This document shows positions 35,401 to 44,479 of a stretch of DNA of 64,000 nt, piece after piece (position 1 is the stretch's first letter; every line of letters starts with the position of its first letter). Under the pieces are notes generated by a model. The model made no database searches and had not been told where the DNA came from. It saw nothing but the letters and a program-made list of their open reading frames with translations. Position numbers and translations under genes: made by a program. Source of the DNA: Enoplolaimus lenunculus. Its lineage: Eukaryota; Nematoda; Enoplea; Enoplida; Thoracostomopsidae. The DNA is taken from NCBI GenBank assembly GCA_030248215.1, contig JASANG010003477.1, positions 124,001 through 188,000 of the forward strand. Direction: 5' to 3'.

Positions 35401-38400
35401 TTTCAAATGAAATGTGTGTAAATTTCATTGTTTCAAATGAAATTTATGTAAATTTTATTGTTTCAAATGAAATTTATGTAAATTTCTGTATTTCAAATGA
35501 AATGTGTGTGAATTTCATTATTTCAAATGAAATTTATGTAAATTTCTGTATTTCAAATGAAATGTGTGTGAATTTCATTGTTTCAAATGAAATTTATGTA
35601 AATTTTATTGTTTCATATCAAATTTATGTAAATTTCTGTATTTCAAATGAAATGTGTGTAAATTTCATTGTTTCAAATGAAATTTATGTAAATTTTATTA
35701 TTTCAAATTAAATTTATGTAAATTTCTTTTTTTTCAATTGAAAATCATGTAAATTTCATTGTTTTAAACGAAATTTATGTGGATTTCATAAAAGAAATGT
35801 ACCATTTTGTATCCTGTGTGCACCACGACGTCATGCAGGTACGGTTTTGCAAGGCTAAGAAATTGAAAACTGCATGCAGGTTTATTAAAAACAAAACATG
35901 AACTAGCATATGCCCTAAATCCAGGGTGTAAACGGATAGTAAAAATAACGGAAACAGAAACGAAGAATAGATATTGACGTATAAAGTTTCAAAGATGCTT
36001 TTTTCTGCCAGTGCAAATATTCACCGGGCGTTCTTAAATTTTAAACAAGAAATAGCAGATGCAACGAAATTTTCAAGTATTTGGATGAATTTTGTATTTT
36101 TTATTTCAATTCGAATAATTGCAGCGTATGTGTAATAAAAGAACTGCCAAACATATACGTGATTTATTTCAAATTTTGAAGGTAAAAATAACAATTTCCG
36201 CTTTTTCTATAACGGAAACGGATACGGATTTTTACTCGAAACGGATATCCGGTCACCCTGCCTAAACATTTTGTTACTAATCACCAAAAAATTTTCTGAG
36301 GGCGAAAAATTGTAAATTAGGGACCTTACCATTTCACCACAATAAATTCTATGGGACAAATTGTAAAAAAAACAGTTATGTATGGACGTTAATATTTTAT
36401 CACAAATAAATTCTGCGGGATAAATTGTTTTTTTACAAACAAATTTCTGAGGGTAAAAATTGTAATGTAAGGACTTTACCATTTTAACACAAAAAATTTC
36501 TAATGGCGGGGGCTTTTTCCCCCTTTTGCCCTTCTCTGTATCTGCTATTGTTATCATTATCGTTGGTAAAAGCTTTAAGAGCATATGCATCATACATGCT
36601 GTCCGGTCGTTTTTAAAAATAAAACAAACTGAATTTTCACCATATCAACAAACGTTGCGTACCTCTTGGTTTACAGTTAATTTTCAGCTTTTTACTGTTC
36701 AGACAAACACAGTCAGAAAACGTGAATCCTTCGCGATCACACAGTTCAATGCATTGAGAGTCTTGTGGACACTCTTTCGATGAACACTGTCCCAAGGATT
36801 GCTGGAATATTGAAAAATGCTAAAACCAACGTATTAAAAGGTATTACGACAATTCGTCGGCCGACAACTCGTCACCTGACAACTTGTAATGCGAAATTTG
36901 GCCCATGTTACTTTAAGAGGCGTCCAGGTTGCTGGTGGGTAGAGACTAGGTTACATTTTTTGCTTAGGCTTAGGCTTAGGTTTAGGTTTAGGTTTAGGCT
37001 TAGGCTTAGGCTAAGGAACACAGTTTTGCAACGTTTAGGCTTAGGTTTAGGCTTAGGAACACGTACTGGTACTTGTGCTTTACTGGTATTGCTTTAAATT
37101 ACAGTGTTTGGGGCGAATAAAAGGGGGAAACAACTGTATTGTTGAACGACAGCGAAGTAGCGTGATTGAAAAGCGGACTCAAAGCGCGGAGTTGGTGATT
37201 TGGATACCCAAAGGAAATCACGAACTATTCACAGTATACACTTTTATTGATTGACACTCAGAATAGGGAGATAGCACTGCTACTACCTCCATCATTGCTA
37301 TTCGGGTGACTAAAGTACAATAATCATTTACCTTATTGTCGAGTTTAAACCATTCCATCGCATAAAACTCCCATCCGTCATCTTTAATAAATCCTTGAAA
37401 ATCTGGAGTTTCGCGTTCCGAATTCAGTTCACAAATTTGTTTTCGTGGGTGAAAATTGAACGATTTACATCTCATATCTTGCGCGCAGACTCGTGCACAC
37501 CCAGTTAAATATCTGACAAACGGCAACGTTCGAATAGTTGACGTGATCAATTTGACCCCTGTAATCAAAAATTCAACGTTCGTTTTTCGCTTGAGTCGTC
37601 AACGGAGCAACATATGGAGTGGCGTCATTTAGCAGAAACAATACCGTTTCGTGTGTCCATAAACAATCAGTGATATCTTGTCAACGCTGGGAAGTTTTTT
37701 GTCACCGTTAAGAGATGTTTTAACTGTAAACTCGTAGTCCAAGTTTTGATACGCTAAAATTGCAGTTTGGCCTTTCAAAAATTCCCTTCGTCTTCAAACT
37801 TAAACTTCAATTATAGCTTAACTAAACTTGAATGTGAGTTTAAGTAAAACTTAACAGGTTGGACGGACTAACTAAAAAAGAATTTTAAGTTTAACTTAAA
37901 CTAAGTCATTTTTAAGTTTAAGGCGAGTTTGAGCTAAACTTGTTTTTCGTTTTAATGTATAACCGATGCTTAGAAATTATGTAGATTTTGGAATTCGTTA
38001 AATTTAGATTAACCAGAAAAAATATGTCATATTTTAAATCAGTTTAAGCGTAAAGCTAACAGTTAGTTTAGTTAATCTACAAAGTTCGTTTAACACTGCT
38101 AGATTAGCTTAACCTTAAATCGAATTAGTTTAAGGTTAAGTATACCAATTTTTTTGTTATAAGAGCGTCAGATAGTTTTAGCGATTACTGAGGCACAGGG
38201 TTTACTTATTCTTCATATAGGTGTTGAACGTTGCTATCTTCTGAGTGTTTTGTTGTCACCGGCGTTTTGATACACTATTACGGTAATAAATTTTATATTT
38301 TTTTTAGTTTTCATTTCGCAGACCTGCTGTGTATTTCAACGGCATTAAAATGTGTTTTTCGCTATCAATCAAACGTAATTTTGTGATTTTTTTCGTCAAT

Positions 38401-38563
38401 TTTAATTTTCAAAGTCTACAGATAAAAGCATTTCACCTGCTGTCTGAAACATAGTCGACTCTTTAGGAATATCGATAGTCCATTCAGAGTAACCACCCTG
38501 CGCTTTGACATATACTGACGCAGCAAGCAACATTGTAATGTCAAATATTAATTTTCGTTTCAT
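20457..38563 (-). CDS. Secreted mosaic protein: PAN, TSP1x2, SRCR, TSP1x2, fibrinogen-like (CNTNAP-type), 15 exons
   Basis: Exons in transcript order: 38563-38437, 37558-37332, 36801-36663, 34538-34350, 31642-31478, 29941-29780, 28899-28814, 28298-28226, 26844-26674, 25668-25596, 24566-24466, 23428-23279, 22552-22347, 21657-21435, 20587-20457. The 2223 nt encode 740 aa in one open frame. A signal peptide covers 1 to about 21. PAN/apple is 43-118 (C-x3-C, C-KSFNF). A Cys-rich module (119-164) resembles EGF weakly. TSP1 repeats at 165-227, 228-282, 390-446 and 447-504 each have W-x2-W-x2-W and CSxTCG-like motifs, the known sites for C-mannose and O-fucose. SRCR (283-389) has the six cysteines of group A. 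Residues 505-740 match the CNTNAP-style fibrinogen-like region (IDPDGPG; CACR...CNCD; EEGYHTIG). There is no membrane segment, so it is probably an extracellular adhesion or recognition protein. Most modules are bounded by phase-1 introns. I do not recognise the gene as a whole. Confidence 0.9.
20607..20790. mobile_element. TTAGGC-core element, GTTACTTTAAGGGGCG end type
   Basis: GGCCCATGTTACTTTAAGG at the left and TTACGCCCCTTATAATTGGCC at the right minus one base. It stops 20 bases from the last exon of the mosaic gene, next to its acceptor. Confidence 0.8.
21215..21426. mobile_element. Family B MITE abutting a splice donor
   Basis: CACTGCAAACAATGGTTAG to CATTTTTTTGCAATG. On the minus strand it begins about 9 bases inside the intron following the exon at 21657-21435. 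Confidence 0.8.
21839..22217. mobile_element. TACTTAAGTA-family MITE in the mosaic gene
   Basis: TGGCTGGGTTTCTGAAATC to TTTCAGAAACCCAGCCA; the same interior order as 14183-14552. Confidence 0.8.
22585..22888. mobile_element. GCAAGTT-family MITE
   Basis: CTATTCACACGTGCAAGTTT at the left and CCACGTGTGAATGGAG at the right; interior of TGCAGCTGCA words. Relatives: 28385-28662, about 48861-49055, and 63676 to the window end. Confidence 0.8.
22929..23192 (-). repeat. TIR-bounded element with a tRNA-like core
   Basis: Ends TTAACCCTTTCTCACAT and inverted ATGTGAGAAGGGGTTAA. On the minus strand the interior has an A-box-like GATAGCTGAGTGGTGATGG and a B-box-like GGAGTTCGAATCC, as in a Ser-type tRNA. 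Partial relatives: 30529-30670 and 39411-39570. Confidence 0.65.
23602..23872. mobile_element. TTAGGC-core element in the mosaic gene
   Basis: GGCCAATGTAAAGAACAGGG to CTGATCTTTACCTGGGCC. The core alternates GCCTAA hexamer runs with GTAAGAATGAGCATATTCC spacers. Confidence 0.85.
24129..24420. mobile_element. TTAGGC-core element with expanded core
   Basis: GCCCATGTAAACATCAGGGG to CCCCTGTTCTTTACATTGGC; the core has several hexamer runs separated by AATATGCTCATTCTTAC spacers. Confidence 0.85.
24847..25067. mobile_element. GGATCC-ended element
   Basis: GGCAGAGGCGGATCCAAAAA at the left and CTCAGGATCCGCTAG at the right. Internal words CTGAGGGCGAAAAATTGTAA recur at 36290-36540, and another copy with GGCGGATCCACAAATG starts at 60334. 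Confidence 0.65.
25096..25529. mobile_element. GTGACCC-family MITE, about 434 bp
   Basis: GTGACCCGAATAGGAGGGAG to CCTCTTATTCGGGTCACTAC. The interior has GGTTACGGACTGTTATTTATT and GCTTACGGACTCTTATTA. Ends 66 bases from the exon at 25668-25596. Confidence 0.85.
26124..26203 (+). repeat. tRNA-like sequence (SINE head or tRNA pseudogene)
   Basis: Has A-box TGGCGCAGTGG and B-box-like GAGTTCGATCC, bracketed by perfectly complementary GCGGGCT and AGCCCGC. The anticodon and T stems do not pair properly, so it is not a functional tRNA by eye. Confidence 0.5.
26915..27336. mobile_element. TTAGGC-core element, longest core in the window
   Basis: From about 26919 to 27256 the core alternates GCCTAA runs with TAAGAATGAGCATATTCC spacers about seven times, then ends GTGATCTTTTTACATGGGCC. 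The left terminus is decayed. Open frames across it are repeat artefacts. Confidence 0.8.
28385..28662. mobile_element. GCAAGTT-family MITE
   Basis: CTATTCACAAGTGCAAGTTT to TTGCACGTATGAATACGG with TTGCAGCTGCAA interior words. It lies 86 bases upstream of the exon at 28298-28226. Confidence 0.8.
29413..29608. mobile_element. TTAGGC-core element
   Basis: GCCCATGTATAGAACAGGGC to GGCCCTGTTTTATACATAGGC; (TTAGGC)4-type runs with one AATAGGCTTATTCTTACGC spacer. Confidence 0.85.
29912..30033. repeat. Tandem duplication spanning the SRCR exon acceptor
   Basis: A 64-bp unit (29912-29975) is repeated at 29976-30033 with a 4-base gap. It covers the first 30 bases of the SRCR exon, its acceptor and about 30 intron bases. 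The outer copy contains a second acceptor, exon start 30005; using it would add 64 bases and meet a stop in the current frame. Confidence 0.9.
30685..30985. repeat. 31/35-bp GC-rich minisatellite in the mosaic gene
   Basis: About nine units of CGCCGTCCGGTGCTGTACG plus TTTGTCGGTCAG; later units carry a 4-base GTAG insertion. Flank 30990-31080 has GTGACGGACGG-type words resembling the K2P intron 3 array. Confidence 0.9.
32081..32332. mobile_element. Family A MITE in the mosaic gene
   Basis: CCCTGTAAATTTGAGTGAG to CTGGAATTTACAGTGG; full-length, palindromic interior. Confidence 0.8.
33171..34297. mobile_element. Foldback element, 1.13 kb with about 255-bp inverted arms
   Basis: Left arm 33171-33425 and right arm 34043-34297 are inverted copies that differ by about one indel and one substitution by eye. 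They begin ACAAGTTGTTAAAGTGCCCC. The roughly 620-bp middle has no ORF of note. No clear target duplication was found. It lies 53 bases from the exon at 34538-34350, next to its donor. Confidence 0.88.
34690..35790. repeat. 30-bp tandem array with a palindromic core
   Basis: About 36 units of TTTCAAATGAAATTTATG plus TAAATTTCTGTA, often alternating with a GTGTGTGAATTTC variant, giving a 60-bp higher-order period. Each unit holds the perfect palindrome TTTCAAATGAAA. ORFs over it (NFCISNEM-type peptides) are artefacts of a period divisible by 3. Confidence 0.95.
35922..36260. mobile_element. hAT-like MITE with CAGGGTGT ends
   Basis: CAGGGTGTAAACGGATAGT to GGATATCCGGTCACCCTG. Flanking CCTAAATC (left) and CCTAAACA (right) agree at 6 of 8 bases, fitting an 8-bp hAT-type duplication. 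Interior rich in GGAAACGG words. No transposase. Confidence 0.7.
36901..37100. mobile_element. TTAGGC-core element, GTTACTTTAAG end type
   Basis: GCCCATGTTACTTTAAGAGG, then (TTAGGC/TTTAGG) runs with a GAACACAGTTTTGCAACG spacer. The right end is decayed. Confidence 0.7.
37786..38165. mobile_element. TTAAGCTTAA-word inverted-repeat element
   Basis: Shares CAGGTTGGACGGACTAACTA and AACTTAAACT words with 62988-63347, where GTTAGTTCGTCCAGCC is in the opposite orientation. About 370 bp, non-coding. Confidence 0.6.
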
Positions 38564-38954
38564 GTCTTGTTAATAGTTAATACACTCTGTCGCAAACATA
38601 TTTTTAGGGCACAACTCTCAAATAACGCCGGCAGGCTTTAGCGTAACCAGGGAATGATGGCGTCGCCCAGCTAAAGACTGCGTTGCCCACCCGCCCGAGT
38701 GATTGGACATTGAACAAATTTAGAAATAATTATTTTCTGTGTACCAGTATCATGGTTTCGCTTGACTCTAATTAACGTTCGCGATCAAAAGTGTTTTTAC
38801 CCCCAACAGAGACAAAATCAAATTTTTGTATTAATATTTAGTACCAAAAATTGTGTTTGGTTTCTTGCTCAATTGGCTCGAGATCGTTTTGCAACTTCCA
38901 CAATAACATGCGCACATCAGGTGATTTTTGAGGGGTGGTGTCATGGACACTGAA

Positions 38955-40655
38955 CGGTATAAAATTAAACGCTTTTCTTTTTACCGTATATCGAAACGCT
39001 ATTAAGCAGTGGTGTTTTACTGTTTGCCAAAACGCTATTAAGCAAACGATTTTTATCGTTTGTCAAAACGCTATTAAGCAAACGCTTTTTATCGTTTGTC
39101 AAAACGCTCTGCCAAAACGCTATTAAGCAAATGCTTTTTATCGTTTGCCAAGACGCTCTTAAGCGAACGCTTTTTATCGTTTGTCAAAACGCTATTAAGT
39201 AAACGCTTTTTATCGTTTGTCAAAACGCTAGTAAGCAAATGCTTTTTATCGTTTGCCAAAACGCTCTTAAGCAAACGCTTTTTATCGTTTGTCAAAACGC
39301 TAGTAAGCAAATGCTTTTTATCGTTTGCCAAAACGCTCTTAAGCAAACGCTTTTTATCGTTTGGCAAAACGCTATTAAGTAAACGCTTTTTGTCGTTTGT
39401 CAAAACGCTCTTAACGCCTTCTCACATTGAGTTGCCTGTAGGTAACTCAGCGCACTGTATATGCGTTAAATAGTGTATATCGCACCGTTTTTAACAATTG
39501 CAACACGTATACTTAGTACTAAATCACCACAAGACGTGAGAGCGCCCTCGGGCTCGAGCGTCAAGCTCCTGTCAAAATGCTATTAAGCAAACGCTTTTTA
39601 TCGTTTGTCACAACGCTATTAAGCAAACGCTTTTTATCGTTTGACAACACGCTCTTAAGCAACCTCGGCGCTCAACGAACGCTTTTTATCGTTTGTCAAA
39701 ACGCTAAAGCAAAGCTTTTATCGTCCAAAACGCTCTAAAAAACCAAACCCAACCCCCCCAAAACCAACAAACCCCACCCCCCCTTTTTATCGTTTGTCAA
39801 AATGCTATTAAGCAAACGCTTTTTATCGTTTGTCACAACGCTATTAAGCAAACGCTTTTTATCGTTTGTCAAAACGCTCTTAAGCAAACGCTTTTTATCG
39901 TTTGCCAAAACGCTATAGAGAAAACGCTTTTTACCGTTTGTCAAAACGCTCTTTAGCAAACACTTTTTACCGTTTGTCAAAACGCTATTAAGTAAATACT
40001 TTTATGGTGTGTCAAAACGCTCTTAAGCAAACACTTTTTATCGTTTGTCACAACGCTATTAAACAAACGCTTTTTATCGTTTGTCAAAACGCTTTTAAGC
40101 AAACGCTTTTTATCGTTTGACAAAACACTATTAAGTAAACGCTTTTTACCGTTGTCAAAACGCTCTTAAGCAAACACTTTTTACCGTTTGTCAAAACGCT
40201 CTTAAGCAAACGCTTTTATCGTTTGTCAAAAGGCTATTAAGTAAACGTTTTTTAACGTTTGTCAAAATGGTATTAAGCAAACGCTTTTTATCGTTTGTCA
40301 AAACGCTATTAAGCAAATGCTTGTTATCGTTTGTCAAAACGCTCTTAAGCAAACGCTTCTTATCGTTTGTCAAAACGCTATTAAGCAAATGCTTGTTATC
40401 GTTTGTCAAGACGCTTCTAAGCAAACACTTTTTACCGTCTGTCAAAACGCTATTAAAACGCTTTTTACATTAACCAAAGCTTTTTGCCGATGGTCACCAC
40501 GCTATTAAGCAAACGCTTTTTACCATTTGTCAAAACGCCCTTAAGCAAACGCGTTTTACCGTTTGTCAAAACGCTATTAAGCAAACGCTTTTTACCGTTT
40601 GTCAAAACGCTATTAAGCAAATGCTTTTTATCGTTTGTCAAAACGCTCTTAATGC
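38955..40655. repeat. 36-bp tandem array
   Basis: Unit AAAACGCTATTAAGCAAACG plus CTTTTTATCGTTTGTC, about 40 copies with moderate divergence and gaps. A fragment of the tRNA-like TIR element interrupts it at 39411-39570, and an A/C-only tract at 39738-39784. The array resumes at 41600-41735. Confidence 0.93.
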
Positions 40656-40658
40656 ATG

Positions 40659-41592
40659 GTTTACATTAATTTGAGTACGTGATGTCGAAATTCTCACCGG
40701 TTATGGACGACGACTTTTGCTATTTGAAAAACAGCAGCTAGCGTTGGTTAAAATTTGAATTTTTGGTAATTTATAAATACAAACGACAAAGCCTTAAAAA
40801 TCTAAAACCTGTAATTGTAGTTGTATTTTAAATGAATTTTAGCACATGTCGTTTAGTGCTCCAAAATACACAGCAGCTGTAGTTGGCGCGTTTTGCTGAA
40901 TTTGAGTAGTGGTCTTTAGTACCAACAATTCTGTTTAAGTAACTGTATGTAGTGTACATTTTGTAGGACAAGCAAGTACAACTACTATCCGCTAAAACCA
41001 TAGTACATGTTCCTATTGTAACTTCAATATCAGAGGCAGCGACGGCTACTTCGAAAATTCAATTTCAAGCAACTGTCGTAGGCCAAAACTCGAAAATTCG
41101 TCGACGGTTTTTTATTGTTTAGAATAATGTATTTAGAACAACTATCCTTGCCTCCAATACTCAAAGTACAGACACCGTTCGTGCCTTGAATTTTATTTTA
41201 AGTAGCTGTTGCTCAATATATATTGCAATTACTAATGAACAACACGATTTGATATTTAGTAAACAAGGTAGTGGTTACTTCTGAAGGTCGAAAATGTATA
41301 GTAACCGTCAATCGCTTCTTCATTTATTTTAAACTAACGACAACTGCTTTCACTGAAAAGAACAGGATATTGTCATCCTAGAGGTTGGCAATAGTTGTAG
41401 TTGTACATTAAAAATTAAAATAGAGCAAAACTTTATTAATTTCGAATGGTTTGTTAAAATATGTTTTAAACAACAACTGCATGTACTTCCGAAAATAGAA
41501 ACCTGTCGATTGAAAACTTTCGAAAAATATCAATAAGCAAGCGTCCATAGCCGGTGAGAATTTCCACATCGCGTACACAAATTAATTTAAAC
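40659..41592. mobile_element. TIR element of about 930 bp nested in the 36-bp array
   Basis: Left ATTAATTTGAGTACGTGATG and on through TTCTCACCGG are inverted at 41542-41586 (CCGGTGAGAATTTCCACATC). TIRs are about 50 bp with a few mismatches. Array units flank both sides. No ORF of note. Confidence 0.75.
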
Positions 41593-41599
41593 GACGCAT

Positions 41600-41735
41600 A
41601 AGCAAAACGCTATCAAGTAAACGCTTTTTACCGTTTGTCAAAACGCTCTTAAGCAAACACTTTTTATCGTTTGTCAAAACGCTATTAAGCAAATGCTTTC
41701 TATCATTTGTCAAAACGCTATTAAACAAACGCTTA
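41600..41735. repeat. Continuation of the 36-bp array
   Basis: Three to four units (AAACGCTTTTTACCGTTTGTC-like, one base shorter in places) after the nested element, showing the array was split. Confidence 0.85.
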
Positions 41736-42295
41736 ATTATTACAAACCACCGCTCTCAAATGATCAATGTGTACAAGGGACGGCATGTCACATGATACTG
41801 TGGGACATTTATGCGAATATCATATGATATCCAAAATTTCAACGAATATCATATGATATTCAGCGGGATAGTGTAATCTTTGGGTGTCGATAAATGAATG
41901 AAAAATCGAACGGCAAAGACACAGGTGTTCTGTATATACCAAATACTCGCCTGCAAACCGTATCCTACACAAAATCGCTTACAACCGCAGTTTCATAGTT
42001 CAAAAATTCAATTTTCACATTCAACTATCATAGGTATTCAACTGGACAATTTATGTATGTTATCCCAAGCATGCAGACATTTGAAAACATATCGTATATA
42101 AAATCCTATTCGCAGATAATACTTCGAATATCATACTATATTGAAGAACAAAAGGTGACCTACACATGATATTAGCAGACAAATACCAATTTTTGAATAC
42201 GATATGGGTTATACAAGCAGACAAAATGTTACCCAATAGTCTACTATGGACAAAACGTGTCCCAAGCTGCCCCGGTCATAACGTGAACCCCGCAT

Positions 42296-42512
42296 AACAT
42301 TCCAAAATATAACCTTGCATTATCGCTCAAGCTTTTGATGCACGGTAAAAAACATTTTATTCACCGGATAGTTGCAATACCGGATATATATCAGCAACGA
42401 AGGGTGGTGGAGGACGAGTTGAAAATAAATAACAGTCCGAATAACAGGCGGGGCACCATCTCGAGAGGCCAAATAAATATCAGTCCCCACCCTCTTATTC
42501 GGGTCACTAGAG
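42296..42512. mobile_element. GTGACCC-family MITE, partial
   Basis: AACCTTGCATTATCGCTCAAG in part and CTCTTATTCGGGTCACTAGAG at the right; about half of a full 450-bp copy. Confidence 0.7.
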
Positions 42513-43768
42513 TATTATACTATTTTCTCAATATCAAACGCTTTCTTCAAAACGCGAAGTGTTTTGTGTCTTTAATCGCAGCACAAAAAGTGATCATGAA
42601 AATCAAAATTTAAAATTCATTTAATCTGTATATGTTTGCATTTTAAAATAATCAAAAACGTTTAATCTGCGCTCGTATCATCTCCAGCTCCTTATACGAT
42701 GGGTTTACTTCAAATGAGAACATTAATTGCAATAGTAACACAAAATAAAAACCGAAATTCTACCAACTAATGCTTCAACGTAATTACACTTACAAATTCA
42801 CAACACTTCAATATTTCCGGTGAGCGGAGGCATATGGCTTGCAGGCCAAGTCTTTCACCGTTTCAGCCAAAGCTTCTCAAAAATTGTTAATTTCAGCGCA
42901 AACAAAACTTTAAAATCTTTCTTAGAGGCACAATTTTTGGTCAAAAAATGAAAGCACATATAGACGTTTCGTTACTAAACAGATGGTTAGCGAACGAAAA
43001 ACAAAAGCTTTGAAAGTGATTATAAATCAGTTAAAATTCATACAATTTAACCGCAGATTTACTGTTTCGAAATGAATTAATACACAGCAATCTTAAAATT
43101 TTGCTAGCGCGCATAATACAAAAATGTGCCAATATTACTTTAAGGGTCGTAACAGAAGATTAAGCGTATTCCTAAGCCTTAGCCTAAAGCCTATAAGCTT
43201 TGCATAAGCATATAATATAGTCTAAAATGTAAGTCTACTCTTGTATAGACCAACCAGAAACCTTTACGCCCCTTAAAGTAACATGGGCACAAAAATTGAT
43301 TGATGAATACCACTTGCTAAAAGTTATCTTTACAGTACCTGACCATTCCAAACTAAAAGTTATGGGCCATTCACGTTTATATTAAGGGTGTCCCCACGGG
43401 GGCCTTGGGAAAGCCGTGCATCAATGAATTTGGCTGGTGCCCCCCCAAATGGGATGGTGTCTCCGAATTTGACTCGGTCTAAAAGTAAACAATCTTAAGT
43501 TACTGTTGCAATTGTAGAGGCGCCCCAAAATTATTTGGTGCCCCCAAACCAGGATTCAACCAGAATTCGAATCGGGCCGGAATTCGTGCAAAAATTGAAT
43601 TCCTGTTCATGTTCCTGTTCCTGCATTCAAAGGTGCAGGAACCGGAATTTTTACGGTATTGTGGCAAATTATTCATAATAGTTTAAATATTGGAAACTTT
43701 GTCTTTGAGAAATTTTTTATGTCAAAATTAGTGTTTTTGCACCCAGTTCAATTCTGTTGCTTTTGCAT

Positions 43769-43840
43769 GTCTGCGTAGCTCAGTGGTTATATGAGCGGAC
43801 CGGTAATCCGTACGATGTGGGTTCAAGCCCCATTGCATCT
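43769..43840 (+). repeat. tRNA-Thr-like sequence, probably tRNA-derived repeat
   Basis: 72 nt with paired D arm (GCTC/GAGC), anticodon arm (GCGGA/TCCGT, anticodon GGT) and T arm (GTGGG/CCCAT). The acceptor stem mispairs at two positions and base 33 is C, not T. Related truncated copies at 52269-52340 and 53347-53379 share the upstream word GTTTGCATGG, so it is a repeat family and not a clear functional tRNA. Confidence 0.55.
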
Positions 43841-44479
43841 GTAGCAAAATTTTGATGAAGGCTTCTATATGGAACTGTTCAGCTTAGAATAACTTTTTCT
43901 CACACTACCGTGTATTTCTCAAGCCACGATTCGAATGGGCGAGAGGCAGGGTGTAACAAGATGTGTTGTTTGTTCAAAAAACTGATTTCTGTTTCCGTTA
44001 ACGCATTAAAAGACCGGAAACTCCGTTATTTTTTATGCTCAGTTTGTTATGTTGCTTAGATATCGCGCAATTTTTATTATTATACGAATAAAAGACTCTA
44101 TAAATAGAGAAAATAACATTTTAAGTTATCTTTGATACTTTCATATACCCACTACCCAGCTTACAGTTTCTATTTTAATCTCATATTTGTGTTTCATTAT
44201 ACCAAAAAGAAAGTTTTTCGCTATTTCTCCTAAAATAAATAGATAAATAAAATTAATCATTTGATACAATACCGTAAAAATTCCAGTTCCTGCATCTTTG
44301 AAAGCTGCTACATAAACAGAAACAGGAATTGAGTTTTGCAGGAATTCCGGCCAGAACAAGAATTCCGGTTTGAACCCTAATATATAATATATATAAAACG
44401 GTAAGAATTGCTCTGCACATTTAATTTAGGTTGCAAATGCAATTAGTAAACAAATATATATAGTTTGTTCAATAGTTTA

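Larger units (their letters stand above)
38564..44479. other. Intergenic region between the mosaic and HECA-like genes
   Basis: No coding exon recognised. It contains the 36-bp tandem array (38955-40655, resuming 41600-41735), a TIR element nested in that array, two copies of an ATATCATATGATAT palindrome near 41820 and 41855, part of a GTGACCC-family MITE (42296-42512), a short TTAGGC-core relative (43127-43290), a tRNA-Thr-like sequence (43769-43840), and inverted-repeat fragments made of AGGAAC/GTTCCT words (43557-43680 and 44262-44378). Confidence 0.65.

Noticed and set aside
34838-35711. Plus-strand repeat ORFs of 160 and 142 codons
   Set aside because: Product of the 30-bp array; it lies in an intron of the minus-strand mosaic gene.
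39089-40669. ORFs with LLKSVLTNDKKR or FLSFVKTLLSK repeats
   Set aside because: The 36-bp array is divisible by 3; both strands stay open without a gene.
43769-43840. Functional tRNA-Thr(GGT)
   Set aside because: Three arms pair well, but the acceptor stem mispairs and base 33 is not T; related broken copies exist, so I call it a tRNA-derived repeat.
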